In this document: positions 1 through 12,300 of the stretch, piece after piece
How the letters are laid out: the number at the start of each line of letters is the position of its first letter
Numbering within the stretch: position 1 is the first letter of the stretch
DNA from: Metellina segmentata
Lineage: Eukaryota > Arthropoda > Arachnida > Araneae > Tetragnathidae
Assembly (NCBI GenBank): GCA_947359465.1
Contig: OX375872.1
Location: 15,039,018 to 15,103,017 of the forward strand
Direction: 5' to 3'
DNA length: 64,000 nucleotides
Program-made: the position numbers and the translations under genes
The notes under the pieces: model-generated
Told to the model about the DNA's origin: nothing
Databases searched by the model: none
What the model saw: the letters and a program-made list of their open reading frames with translations, nothing else

Positions 1-292
1 CAACATAACCAAAATTAAAAGAGTTTAGTTGTATTGCTCATTTACATTAAAAAAATACAACAATATATTATTCAACAATTATGAGGGATTAGTTAACTTA
101 TGAATAGCATCCACGGTATTGTTTCTGAATTGCTCACATGTTGTTGGCAGTATTACTATTTACAATGATTACATGCATTGATATGTGCATTTTATACTGC
201 TGAATGAAATAAAATGAATTAAAAAAAAACCTTCATTACTTGTAATCACTTTTAGTATTTTTTAACACCTAAACCTATTTTCACATTTTCTT

Positions 293-337
293 TTATATGC
301 TGATTTTTATCTTCCTGATTTCCCTTTTATAAGCAGA
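293..337 (-). CDS. SUCLG1: Candidate SUCLG1 terminal exon 8
   Basis: On the reverse strand a usable acceptor (ttttccaacag) precedes 14 codons, [14 protein letters not shown], and a TAA stop. The phase is right (0). The basic Y-K-x-E/F-x-K-x-K pattern resembles the C-terminal tail of the family, which in human SUCLG1 ends with a Tyr-Lys-Glu-Phe-type basic tail. The 342-bp intron would be the shortest of the gene. I saw no AATAAA downstream within the window. The true last exon could instead lie beyond base 1. Confidence 0.4.
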   Translation of the reverse strand, partial: SAYKREIRKIKISI

Positions 338-3300
338 CTGTTGGAAAATTTCATGAGAGGAGAGTTCTTTTGTAGTTTTAGAAATACTATGCTGGCTGCA
401 TTCCTCAAATCAAGCATATTTTGACTAAGTGGCAACATTCCATAGTGATTGATTTTACTTTATTCAAATCTGTTGCTATTCGTCAATACAAATATAGTCA
501 ATTTCTGTGCCACATGTTAGCAATATATGCATAAAAAAAGATTAATTCTGAATTGTAACTGCATATATTCTTTGTATGATCATTCTTAAGTTTGCAGAAG
601 AGGATAACAACTTATACCAGATATAATAGTAATTTGATTCAATATTTTTAATGCAGCATACCAAACATCTGAAAAATACCTGTAAAATAGTTGAACCCAT
701 CTGGGCAGGAGATTTAGTAACTACAACACCAGCAGATTTTAATGCATCAATTTTTTCTACAGCCCCACCTTTGCCACCAGAAATAATAGCACCTGCATGA
801 CCCATTCTTCTTCCTTGGGGTGCAGTAAGCCCAGCAATGAAAGAGACTACTGGCTTGGAATTGTAACCCTAACAAATAGCAAACATTAATATAATTTTAG
901 CAAATTTTAAAGAAAACAATTCCACAAGTAAAACTTATATAAAAAAGCAAGGTATTTTTTAAACTGAGATATCAGTTTTCAAATACCAAATTAAAAATAT
1001 CAAAACAACAGGGGTGAAAACAGTCAAAATGTAAAAAAAGAGGAAAATATATGCAGCATTATTTTGAACTACAAAAATAGCTGAATAAGAATACTATATT
1101 TGAGTATTAATGTGTGTACAGAACATTGGTGCAGCCAGAAATTTTTTCTGAGGGGGATAGGCAAATTTTTAGTCTGATAAAACCCTATTAAGTCCACTAA
1201 AAATAAATAAAATTTGTCTTTGGAAGTAGGGAGGTTAACCCATAACCTCCCATGGCTGTACTACTAGTACAGAATATGTGTTTATGATAAGTATGTATTT
1301 TGTCTTTGGTAAAGGGGGATGGAGCAATTTACGCCTAAGCTCAAATTTTGTAAAAGAGTACAAATATCTTGGCAACTCTGTAAACACTATAAATTAGAGT
1401 GCCTATATAATAAGAGTGGCGACATACAGGAAACACTTTCTGATTGGCTTAGAGACCTTTTCTACCGCCCGATGCGGTCTTTTTCTAGCTCACGTAGACT
1501 TAACATAGGAACGTTTTGCGTGATCAAGAAAAACGTTTGTACATTAAATAAAAAAGAAAATATAGCTTATTCATGTTCGATTTCGTGTTCTATAATGTTT
1601 ATTTATTATTATTTTAGTGTTTTGTCAGTATAAATGTGAAGACTTTATAAATAAATAGTTTTTTTTAAACAACGTGGTGTTTCCCGCAATCTAAATTAGA
1701 AGGGTGTATAATCCATCTCATCAAATACGCATGTAATTGAGCGTTTATATGATTCATTTATACCGAATGTATCCGTATTATAACAATCATATGCTTTTTG
1801 TTCTACTTGAAATGATATATTATTTCGCCCAGCAACCTTCTTTGAGACGATTCTGGTAGAAAAATGGTTGCAGCGCATGCGTATTGGGCCAAATTTGGTC
1901 CCTTGTCGCCACTCTTTTTATATGGGCACTCTACTATAAATAAGTTGCATGAAGTTGCACCAATGGTGAGATTTTTTTTTTAAGAGTTGCAATTTTTCCG
2001 AAACCTTGATACAAAAATGAAATTAACAGGAAATAAAAATTCTGTGTTACAAAAGAGCAACTCAAACAAATACTGTTTTTATTAAATAGCATAAATTTAT
2101 ATGAAAAAAAAACAACAAGTAGACACCAAAAATAAAAACGGAATCAGCTTAAGTCTACGTTTATAGTAGTGGCAACGGACTTGGCGCACTTCTAGTAGCG
2201 AGTAATGACAGGTTAAGGAAACCAATCTGCATAACGGTTGTTGCGAATTTTAATACAACCTGGGCAAGTACAAAGTTTAAAAATTTCGTTTAGAATATTC
2301 CAAAAAGTTCTTTCAAATTCCGTTAAACTGTCGTTTGATTTCATTGGTTCATTTGAAATAATTCTTTCCTTGGCGACTTAAGAGCGCCAAGGTAGGCCGT
2401 TGCCACCGCTGTAAACGTAGACTGAAGCTGTACCCCTGTGGTAAAAAAAAAAAAAAAAAAAAAACTTAAATCAGTTTAAATTTACAACCTATTTTCGAAT
2501 ATAAAACAACTTTTTTTTTTTTTCAAATTCTAATATCTCTGTTTTTTTGTAAATATTCTTATTTTCTAATTAAATCAATTTTAAATCAAATAAAACTAAA
2601 AATTAATAACTCGTATTATCCAAGAAACAATTGAAATTATTAAAACAATCATAAACATTGCCTTAAAAAAACATCATTTTGAAAATTTCCGCTGCAAAAA
2701 AATTGTTGCAGTCTATGTTTAAAACAGTGGCCACCGCCTTGGCGCACTTCTAAAGTCCAGGGCTCCTAACAGGTTTAAAGGTCTAAAAAGGTGACAAAAG
2801 GGACTAATTTAACCAAAAAGGTGACAAAAAGTGATTAATCATGCAGAAAAAAGTGACTAATCGACAACAAAAAACGTGACAAATAACAATAATGCTAAAT
2901 ATATTCAAGTATAAAGATAGAAAATAAAAAGATCCTCCCCTATCCTTTCTTTGGAAGGATATTTTTATTTTTTTCATTTAAAAAGTACATGATTTTAAAA
3001 TATTAACTTAAAAATCATAATGATGATTTTTTAATTTGTTCATTTTTTACACAGCTTCAAGAATTTTCTTTTCTTTAAAAGATTATGTCTCATTTTTTTT
3101 GGTTGGAAAAGTCTGAAATTAATTTTGTCTTTTTCTTCTCAATAGAAGAATGTGCATTTTTTAAAGTCTGTCTTTGCTGACCAGCATCATCTGAGACTTT
3201 TGCCGCTCCTTCAACCATTGCCTAAGCACAAGTGCTGCTTCCTTAAAAACCTTTTTTTTTATCGCCTTCTTGAGCTTATCATTGGCTTTCTTTAATAATT

Positions 3301-6300
3301 TTGAAGCAATGTCCAATATCTCATTCTCTTCCTTATGCATAATTTTAAGTTTTGGTTTGTCTTCTATCACCTTTCTTTTCTTTGCCAGTTGCTTTAAATT
3401 TTTTTTTCTCTGCTTCCAGTCTATCTTTTTCTTTCCTGTCCTTCTCTAATTTTTCTTGTGCCTCATGTTTTATATCTTACTACGGGGCTCAGCCCACTGC
3501 TTGCTTATACTCGCCAACCCTCGGGCATTGCTACACAATCCTATTTGGTTTGCTTCGCAAACCAACATTACTTTCGCAGAGTGCATCTCCTGGACAGCCA
3601 AACTATCTGAATAATTCGTATAATCCTGATTTGACTTTCCAGTCCATGACGTCAGAGCGAGGGGCTGCGCCCTCTGCTCGCTTACGCTCACAGACCCCCG
3701 GGGATTGCTACGTAATCCTGTTTGGTTCGTGAAGCAAACCAATACTTTCGCAAGAGATTTTACTCTTTTTTACTGTAACACTTAATGCACCCTGAACTAA
3801 TAGCCACATCAGTAAAAAACCTTCTGCCTCTTGTTCCCTGTATAATTTTAATTAAACCGTGTTAAACTCCTAACTTTACGACCTGTACTTCGTACTTCTT
3901 CCGTAAACCGTCTGAGAACAAAGTGAAAAAAGCGAGCCTTTTTCCTCGCCAAATAAAAAGAAATCGTTTTTATGGCAATTGTTACTCAGTAAAATTGATA
4001 TCTGGCAAACCCAATCGTCAAAAATACAACTCACAACTGCGTGCGGAACCTGCTATGCGAACTAAAAAATACGAAATTTATGTGACCAACTTTTGATTGT
4101 ATCGAATTTATTTATGAACCAATTTTTAAAGTAATTGTACCGTAAGAAAGAGTAAATTCTGAGGTATACTGCGATATTTTAAAAATTAAAAAGTAATAGT
4201 AATAAGATATAGATACGGCAGTTAAAAAAAAAAGTAACAGAAATGTCCCGATTTTTCCCGAATTTCAAAAAAATATTATCAAGAACCAAATTGAAATTTC
4301 TGAAAAAACTCGCCGAGTTGCGAAAATTTACGTTGAGAGGAACTCTTTTAAAAAAAGCTCAAGGCTGAAAATTTTTATGTGTTTTGCTAACTCGCAGAAA
4401 AAATTTCGCTTTTTCAATTTTGACACTTAATAAACCCTAAACTAATAGCAGCATTGGAAATTTTTTTTAATAATTGTCCAGGGAATACGATGAAGAACAA
4501 AGCATGTTAATTTCGTTTTTTTTCTGATCAGTACTTTCTCAGGAAATCGTCTAAGAATCGAGCTAAACAACAGTTTTCAATCCTGCGGCGGCTGTAACTT
4601 TTTTTAATAGAGAGATAAATAGGCATTGTAGGCTTTATATGCAACCCTTCCCATATCCATTAGCTTTGATGTGATTGGCACCAAATAAGGTTGATTGTCA
4701 AAATTTGGCAAGCTACTTTTAACTGTCATCAATGCATTGAGTGTGCGTTCTGACATAGATGCTCTGTCTCCTGTCAAAGCTCTTCCTGAGGCTGAGAAGC
4801 CACGTTCAATGTCAGCACTACCATGAGAAAGTGACAGAGTAGTCTTCACTAGCTTTGACACAACTGGGTATTTAGGATCCACACCACTAATGTCTTGCAG
4901 TCTGAATAACTGGTTCCAGTAAACATCAATAGGCTTCATTCTAGATCCTTATTCCTCAAATTCTTTTTGGAGTAATTTCCACTCATCCATGTCTGTCGGA
5001 CATTCCATGGAATTGCTTACAACTTCTAATACTTGTCGCACACTCTCGCCATTGAGTCTCTCAAGAGGATCAAGACAGGATAAACTTTTAAGTAGAGATG
5101 AACTGAAGGAGGACTTCTTCAAAAGATATTTAACACTGGCAATGTAATGCTTCTGAGCCTTTAGAAAAAAATTAACTAATTTCCTTCTCTTTCACATTCT
5201 GAAGCGCTCTAGAAATTTTATCTCCAATCACAATATCAGCCAGAGGCAACAGTTTCTGAGGACATATATCTTCCTATTTAGCCATTTTCAAATCCCGAAT
5301 AAATTCCTCTTTGTAGATCCTACCCAAAATTGTTCTTATCAACAATTCAAATTGAGAATGAAGGGAGTTTTAGAGGTTCCTTTTTCTGAAGAAATTTGGT
5401 CACACGATTAAATATACTTGCACTTGATGCGACAAATATCACTTCAGCCTTCATAGTTTCTCTTCTAAGTAAATGAGCAATTTTTTTGTATCCTGGTCTT
5501 TGTATCATGTTTGGCTTCTTTATTGGAATGTAGTCAAGGAAATACTTTCGCACTGCAATTCAATGTTTAAGCAACCTTTCAGCAGCTGACTTTAGGCATA
5601 GCCACCTGCTTGAACAACGCTTGATGAAATGGTGAGTGGGAAGTTTCAAGTCTTCTTGAATTTGTTTGTATGTTGACCAACACTTACGCCACTGATTACA
5701 AAATCTGTGAATAGCAAAAACTAGTTCAGACACATTTCCCCAAAACTCTTTTAGACCTTTAAGAAAAGCATTATGTACTGTGCGAATATTACATGTCTCA
5801 ATGCTAATTAGTTCTTTTTTTTTCATGTAGAAAGTAATAAGTCATTAATCTTTTTAAAAACTAACTTTCACTAAAAAAACCCTCAAGAATTTGCAATAAT
5901 CAACTTCGATGATAACAGAGAATGATTTTCAATACGTTCGCAACGTTCCTTCAATATTTAACCCTCTGGATACAGACACGGCCAAAATTTTTGCAATCTC
6001 TGGTTGCAGAGGGGTTTGGAATATTTCAGATCTCAAGCTCCTGAAGAAACGGCTGAAGTCCATTAAGATTTCCATGCCCTCACTTCTGTGCCACAAAGAG
6101 AGCAGCGCTTGAATAGCTTCCGTTCTGTAGACAGGAATGTCGGGGTATTTGATTGGGAGCTTCAAGCGCTTAGAATGTGTGAGAGGTTGATGATCTATCC
6201 CCTTAAAAACTTTGCCGAAGACACCTTCGAGTGTAAATTAGCATACATATTGAAGATCCCGCTGTTCTTTCAGAGTTTATCTGCAACGTATCTATACCTT

Positions 6301-9300
6301 CTAGACATAATCAGACCCACAATAGAAACTGAAACATGTGATGACAAAGGTACTAATCGCATTACCTCTCCTCCTGGGGTAATGTTGAGTTAATATCAGC
6401 TTGATCCGTCCGGTCTCTTGACCTCTCCATTCTCGTTTTATTCTAGAATCCGGAAAGAAAACGGGTCTGTTGAGACCGCCCTCAGATCTGTGTATGGAGG
6501 ATGTTATACCCCCTTTTAAGTGACCACTGGCATAGATCACAATTTACGAGCTGTCAGTGTCTGACCTCCAAGAGGGTTCCTCCTTTTGTTCGTTCGACCA
6601 TTGATATTGCCATACACCATACAATACTATGAAAGGAAAACGTTAGTCGTAAATGCCACACAAGTTCTATCACTCAAGTTAGATAATTAGGTAAGAGGGG
6701 TCGGACATGCAGACGACCCTGCTTCCCTTAAACTTCGCCGTTTTATTTTACTGATAGCCTTCTTCTGTGGGAAAATTTCCAGAACTTGCTGCTAATACAC
6801 CGCGGGCAACGTGAATTATCCTTTTACAATTGAAACGGTACGCTCTTGAATCCATTCTTGTGGTGGAATGTAGCGTGCATTTTGAAATTGAATTCGTACA
6901 AACCCTGTTTTTTTTTAGAAATTTTTTTTTTTTTTTACTGCTCACCAAATTTTCATTATTCTCACATTTTTCTTCTCCAAATAAAATTTAAGAACTTAAA
7001 ACCCCTGAAAAGGTGACAAAATGTCAAAAAGGTGACAAAAAATAAAAAGGTGACGTGTTAGGAGCCCTGAAAGTCGCCAAAGAAAGAAGTTTTAACGGAT
7101 TTTGAAAGTACTTTCAATAATAATCGAAATGAAAATTTAAACTTTCCACTGGCCGGAGGTTGCCATAAAAGACGAAATAACCGAGCATCTTATTTTCTAG
7201 TTGAAAGGAACAACACATTAAAAGCTGATCAACTGAAAATATTTCATTTGTACCTTTTCCGCCGCATCATGACGTTTCACGGCAGCTGGATAACAGCTCC
7301 GCTTTAAAAACCGTAGCTTTACCTACGAAATATACAACAACAAACGCTAACTAGTTCAAAATCCTGGTTCTCCAGGTTTGCCATTAAACTAATAAGCTTC
7401 TCACATAGGATTCTTTTCAAAAAGGAATTTGCAAGACTTAACAGCTTGCAAAATGTAGGAGTGCAACGTTGGCGATATATGTCTCTTTTGGCGCATTTTA
7501 CGTTTATAATAGACAAAAAAGGGCTAAAATTGGAATTTTTTCGTAAAAAATGATAAAAATCGGTAATTTTCTCAAAAATTTACGAAAAGTCGGAAATACC
7601 TACAAAAGTAGGAAGAATCTCATCCCTGAAGTAAGGACATATTCACACTTTCCTTATTATTAAGTTTTTTTACATGTATTCTTTGGCTGTAATTCCATGT
7701 TATAATTTAATTCTAAAGAAAAAATTGTAGAAAAAGCGGAAATTCTTGAAAGAAAAAAAAAAAAAGCGGAAATCCGCGTAAACGCGGAAGATTTTCACCC
7801 CTGAAACATTGACAGAAATAAAATGCATGGAAAATGCAGTCAGCTGGGCATAGAAAAGTAAATATTTAGTGCATTAATCTAGGGTCATGAACTAAAAAAA
7901 TGATTAAAATGTCATCATAAATTAAAATAAAACTGTGTTACCTAGATATTTAATTAACATACATGGTTATTTTCTTTCAGGTATTGAGCAGCTTTTTCTT
8001 CCTCTACACCACCAATTTCACCAATCAATATTATACCTAGTATAAGAAATAAAAGGTCAGTTTATTTAAAGAAAGCAAGACAAGCCTTATACTTGTCTAT
8101 ACAAGCCTATAATGTGAGATGTATAAACATGCTGAATTAATACTTATTAAAAGGCCTACGGAATAAATACCAGGATTCTTAGGTTTTTACATATTTAGTA
8201 CGATGCCTTCTATTTCAAACCATTTTATACATTTTTGTGATTTGAGAAATCTTGAATAAAATATGTAAATTTTAAAGCACCTAAAATTACCTAATTCATA
8301 GTTTAGTATCTAAAACAACCTAAAGCACCCATGAAGACCTAAAATGACTTTTGGAACCTAAAAATCTACCTTACTATGCTTTTTCAATTGTTTCTTTAAT
8401 GCATTTTGTGTACATTTTGATTCCAATAAAGCGATGTATTGAGTCATTTCCGGTAACCTAAGTGTATGTTCTCTTGTTACAATAAAGACAGTATAAATAG
8501 TCAACTACAGCAAAAACAAGATGTTGGCCTTCAGATCAGCTCAAAATCCATTTGGAATTCTATATCATGCTATTTTCATTGTTTTAAAATATTTGTCCTG
8601 TGGTTAATAATTTGCATGCAAATTTTTTTTTGCCTAATATTTCTAAGGCAGCTAACATTTTAAAGAGATCAAACATTTAGAATTCTAGTAGTGCCAAAAA
8701 GCTGGATTCAAGGAATTTTACTACAGATATCAGCTTTTTTTTTTGCATGCAAGAAGCAGATAACATATTTTTTGTTTTAAAATGAGTAATACATGGTCAT
8801 ACTTAGCTGTTAAATTATTGGTGTGTAAATAGGAATCTAGAATACATATCCAGATCTTACCAATTACTAGTGATCTACAAAAAATAGATGTTGGACAGTC
8901 AAAAGTTTACTATTTCTTCAATGGAAATCAGAAATGTGTAATGCCCAACTCTCTCAAAATAGCTTTATTTTAATTGAACTATTTAAATTATTTTTACTAA
9001 TTAATATTTCAGGGCAATAATAATCTAAGAGTAAGACAAGCAATTTCATCCATATTCTTCAGAAACACAAAGAAGTTGCCCGATCCTCTTTACTACTCCA
9101 AACAAAAAGCAGCAATGAGTTTCACTTGTTTTGGAGCAATTTTGATTACTAAGATCCTAAGCCTTTGGAGTAGGTCAAACCTCCCAACATAAAATATATA
9201 TTGAAATTAAAATAAAATTCAATAAAACTGAGCTAAAGAAAATTAAAAATCTGTCAATTGCAATGTTTCATGTACAAAAGACATATTGCTAAGGTAGTTT

Positions 9301-12300
9301 AGTTTTGTTTACTTCCCCCCAAAGACTAAATATACTGAACTAATTTAAAATAGGAAAACACAAAGCTGTGTGCAAGTTATTGTCATTAATATAAAAATAA
9401 GTCCTAAATTTCAATTAACCATTGAAACAGCTAAGCTAGAGAACTACAACTCAAAAATCCGAATGTGAACTAAATGTTCTTAAGTACGATGATGTTTGTT
9501 AAAGTAATCTCATTTCTGTGAATCAATAGAAATCAATAAAATATCGTACCATCACCATTATCAAAATCAATGCTATTGTGTATTATAAAAAATGAAAAAT
9601 AATACTACAACTGAGCAAAAAGGATAAGGGTTAAACTGTATTGGTCTTTCTTGAATTTCTGATCATAAAAGTTTTTTAAAAAAGGGATTTTTTCACTGTT
9701 AGAACAGTGGAAAAGAGAATGCAAATTGACATGCTTCGAATGTAAATCATGCTACAAAAATCAAAAGGAATACTCTATTTTCTGGTTTAAACTACTTTTA
9801 ACAATCTCAGTAACAACAAAGGGATAACAGATAACAACAAAATAAATAAATAAAACACATCAAAGTCGACAAATTTCAGTTTCATTTCTAAAAAAATGAG
9901 ACTGAATACACACATCGGTTATTATCTCTTTCACCATCTAATTTTCTAAAGAAAAAAGTCCTTCTGGGCATGTGCAGATGAGCGACATCCATCTCTGTAG
10001 AAGTCTCTTTTATACTTATAAAATCCTTACATCAAGGAGGAAACGCTTCTCAAAGAATGAAGGAAAAGTTTTTATGGCTTCACTGCCTAAAAAGTCTTTA
10101 AAATGTAATAATACTTAACAGTTGAATTATTGGTAAGTAAATGGAAAGTCAGAATGAATCCAGATACTACCAATTACTAAAATGATCTACAAAAAAATAG
10201 ATGCTAGACATTGAAATTTTTACCATTTCTTCAGAGGAAAGAAGCAGGAATGCAATGCCCAACCCTTTAAATAGTTTTATTTTAATTGAACTATTTAAAT
10301 TAGTTTTACTCATTATTAGGGCAACTTTTCTGTTGCAGTAAAAATGTGAAAAGTTGCATTTATGGGAATAAAGTTGCATTTTTTGATACACTAAAATCTA
10401 AAATAAACTATTCGTAAAAAAAGAAAAAAAAATCAGAATTTATTGACAATTTTAGCGGCATATAAAAGTATTATTATACATAATTAAATACTGAAGAACA
10501 TTGACATTGTTGAATGGCTGATCCTTGGCCAGTAAACTCTTTGACATTGAAAAACTGTACTCAACAGAGACTGATGTTGCCTGCATTGTTGCAGTAGAAA
10601 ATAATCACTTGGAGGAATATCATCTCGGGAAAGTGTAGCACTAACAGTCAGGTCGTTATTTTTGTCCAATCGTTTTTTAAGATACACTTTAAGGTTGCAA
10701 GGAATTTCAATAAAATCCTCGATCTGTTATCTTCTTAAGCTGTCTCGATGTGTATGCTTTCGATTCCGATTTTTGTATGAAACAAATCGAACGTTCAAAG
10801 CTGCTTTTGATTTTCAGCAAACGCTTTGCTCTGGGTGAACGAAGTTTTGCGTTCCACTCATCTGCACGGTTTTATGCATATATATATTTGGAAATATTAC
10901 CCGGCAAAATAGTTATTAAATAGTTGCCTATTTAATTTTGAGCTAAAATTTAAAAAGTTGTAGGTGGTTGCATTTATGTTACAGTAATACACCCTATGCA
11001 GGAGGAATTTTGGTTTTAGCACTTTACATGCAGCGTAGAAGGCGTGAAAAAATGTTGCATTTGTTGCCTTAGACATTATATATAATTAAATTTCAGGGCA
11101 AAAATAACAATCTAAGAGTAAGACTTATTCTTCAGAAACCAAAAGAATTTGCCATATCCTCTTTACTCCTCTAAACAAAAAGAGCAATGAGTTTCACTTT
11201 TGTTTTGGAAAAATTTTGATAACTAAGATCCTAAGCCTTTGGAATAGAACAAACTTTCCAACACAAAATCCCCCCCCTATTACAATTTAAAAAAAATATA
11301 TAAAACTCAATAAAATTTAAAATCTTTGTCAATTGTAAAAATAATACTGCAACTGAGCAAAGAGGATACAGGTTAAAAGTGTATTGGTTTTTCTTGAATT
11401 CCTGATGATAAGGGCTTTTAAAAGAGGGATTTTTTGTAGGGTCAGAACAGTGGAATAGACTATGTGTACTAACTTGCCCAGAATATAAATTCCGCTAAAC
11501 ACATCAAAAGAAATATTCCCTTTTCTGGTTTAAACCACTTTTAATAATCTCACATGGACAACACAAAATAATAGATAACACACATTCAGTTTCATTTCTA
11601 AAAAAAATGAGTGTCCCCCTGTTACCATCTCTTTTGTCCTTCCAAGTAATTTATAATAGAAAAAGTTCTTCTGGGTATGTGCAGAGACAGATCGAGCGCC
11701 ATCTATCTGTCTCCGGAGAAGTCTTTACAAATGATACACTCTTGGGTTGCTTGTGACTTATAGTGCAGCCTATATGCTAAAAGCTGGTGAATGCTTGAAG
11801 GCATTTTATTAGAAGAGGCTGCATCTCATTAGCATAGCTTACAGTCTCCACAGTTGAACTCAACAAATTCTATCTGAAGATCGCTGGAGCTTTAAAATGT
11901 AACTGCACAATGTACAACAAATATGTAAAAAAATTACTTTGTTTATATGAAGTTTAGTTTGTCGCTCTACAATGTTTTGCTATACCAGGGCTAAATTAGA
12001 TCTGTGTAGTTTAACCTAAGCATATATATTTAAGAGCAGGATTGAAAGGGATAATTTTTTGATAAACACAATGGGGGGCTGGAGAGATGAATTTGTTGAC
12101 ACACAGGCTAATGGAAAATTATCATTTGCCATCTGTTTTAGATATCGAATTAAAATTTTTATTTGATTCACAAAGTCAATAGTAGAATAGAATTTGATAA
12201 GTCTTGCTCTTTTAAAAAACTCAATCCTAACTGTTACTGCAAGTTTTGGAATTGATTTTAAGACTGTTTAATAATTCTTAGTTAATAAATAATAATCAAA

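Larger units (their letters stand above)
2758..7069 (-). mobile_element. hAT-like DNA transposon, copy 1
   Basis: The ends are inverted: left cagggctcctaacaggttta, right the complement of cagggctcctaacacgtcac. Subterminal aaaaggtgacaaaa motifs repeat many times at both ends. A 6-bp direct repeat AAAGTC flanks it (2752-2757 and 7070-7075). It carries broken hAT transposase pieces on the minus strand and a reverse-oriented dispersed repeat (3479-4600). A second copy of the same family lies at 32262-39314. Confidence 0.85.

Noticed and set aside
542..679. Read-through of exon 7 to a stop as an alternative SUCLG1 C-terminus
   Set aside because: The added residues are hydrophobic and Cys-rich, unlike the family's basic tail, and a good donor (gtattt) lies at the exon edge.
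3352..3732. 126-codon plus-strand open frame
   Set aside because: It is the shadow of a repeat with tandem hairpin blocks and low-complexity Ser/Phe sequence. No family resemblance.
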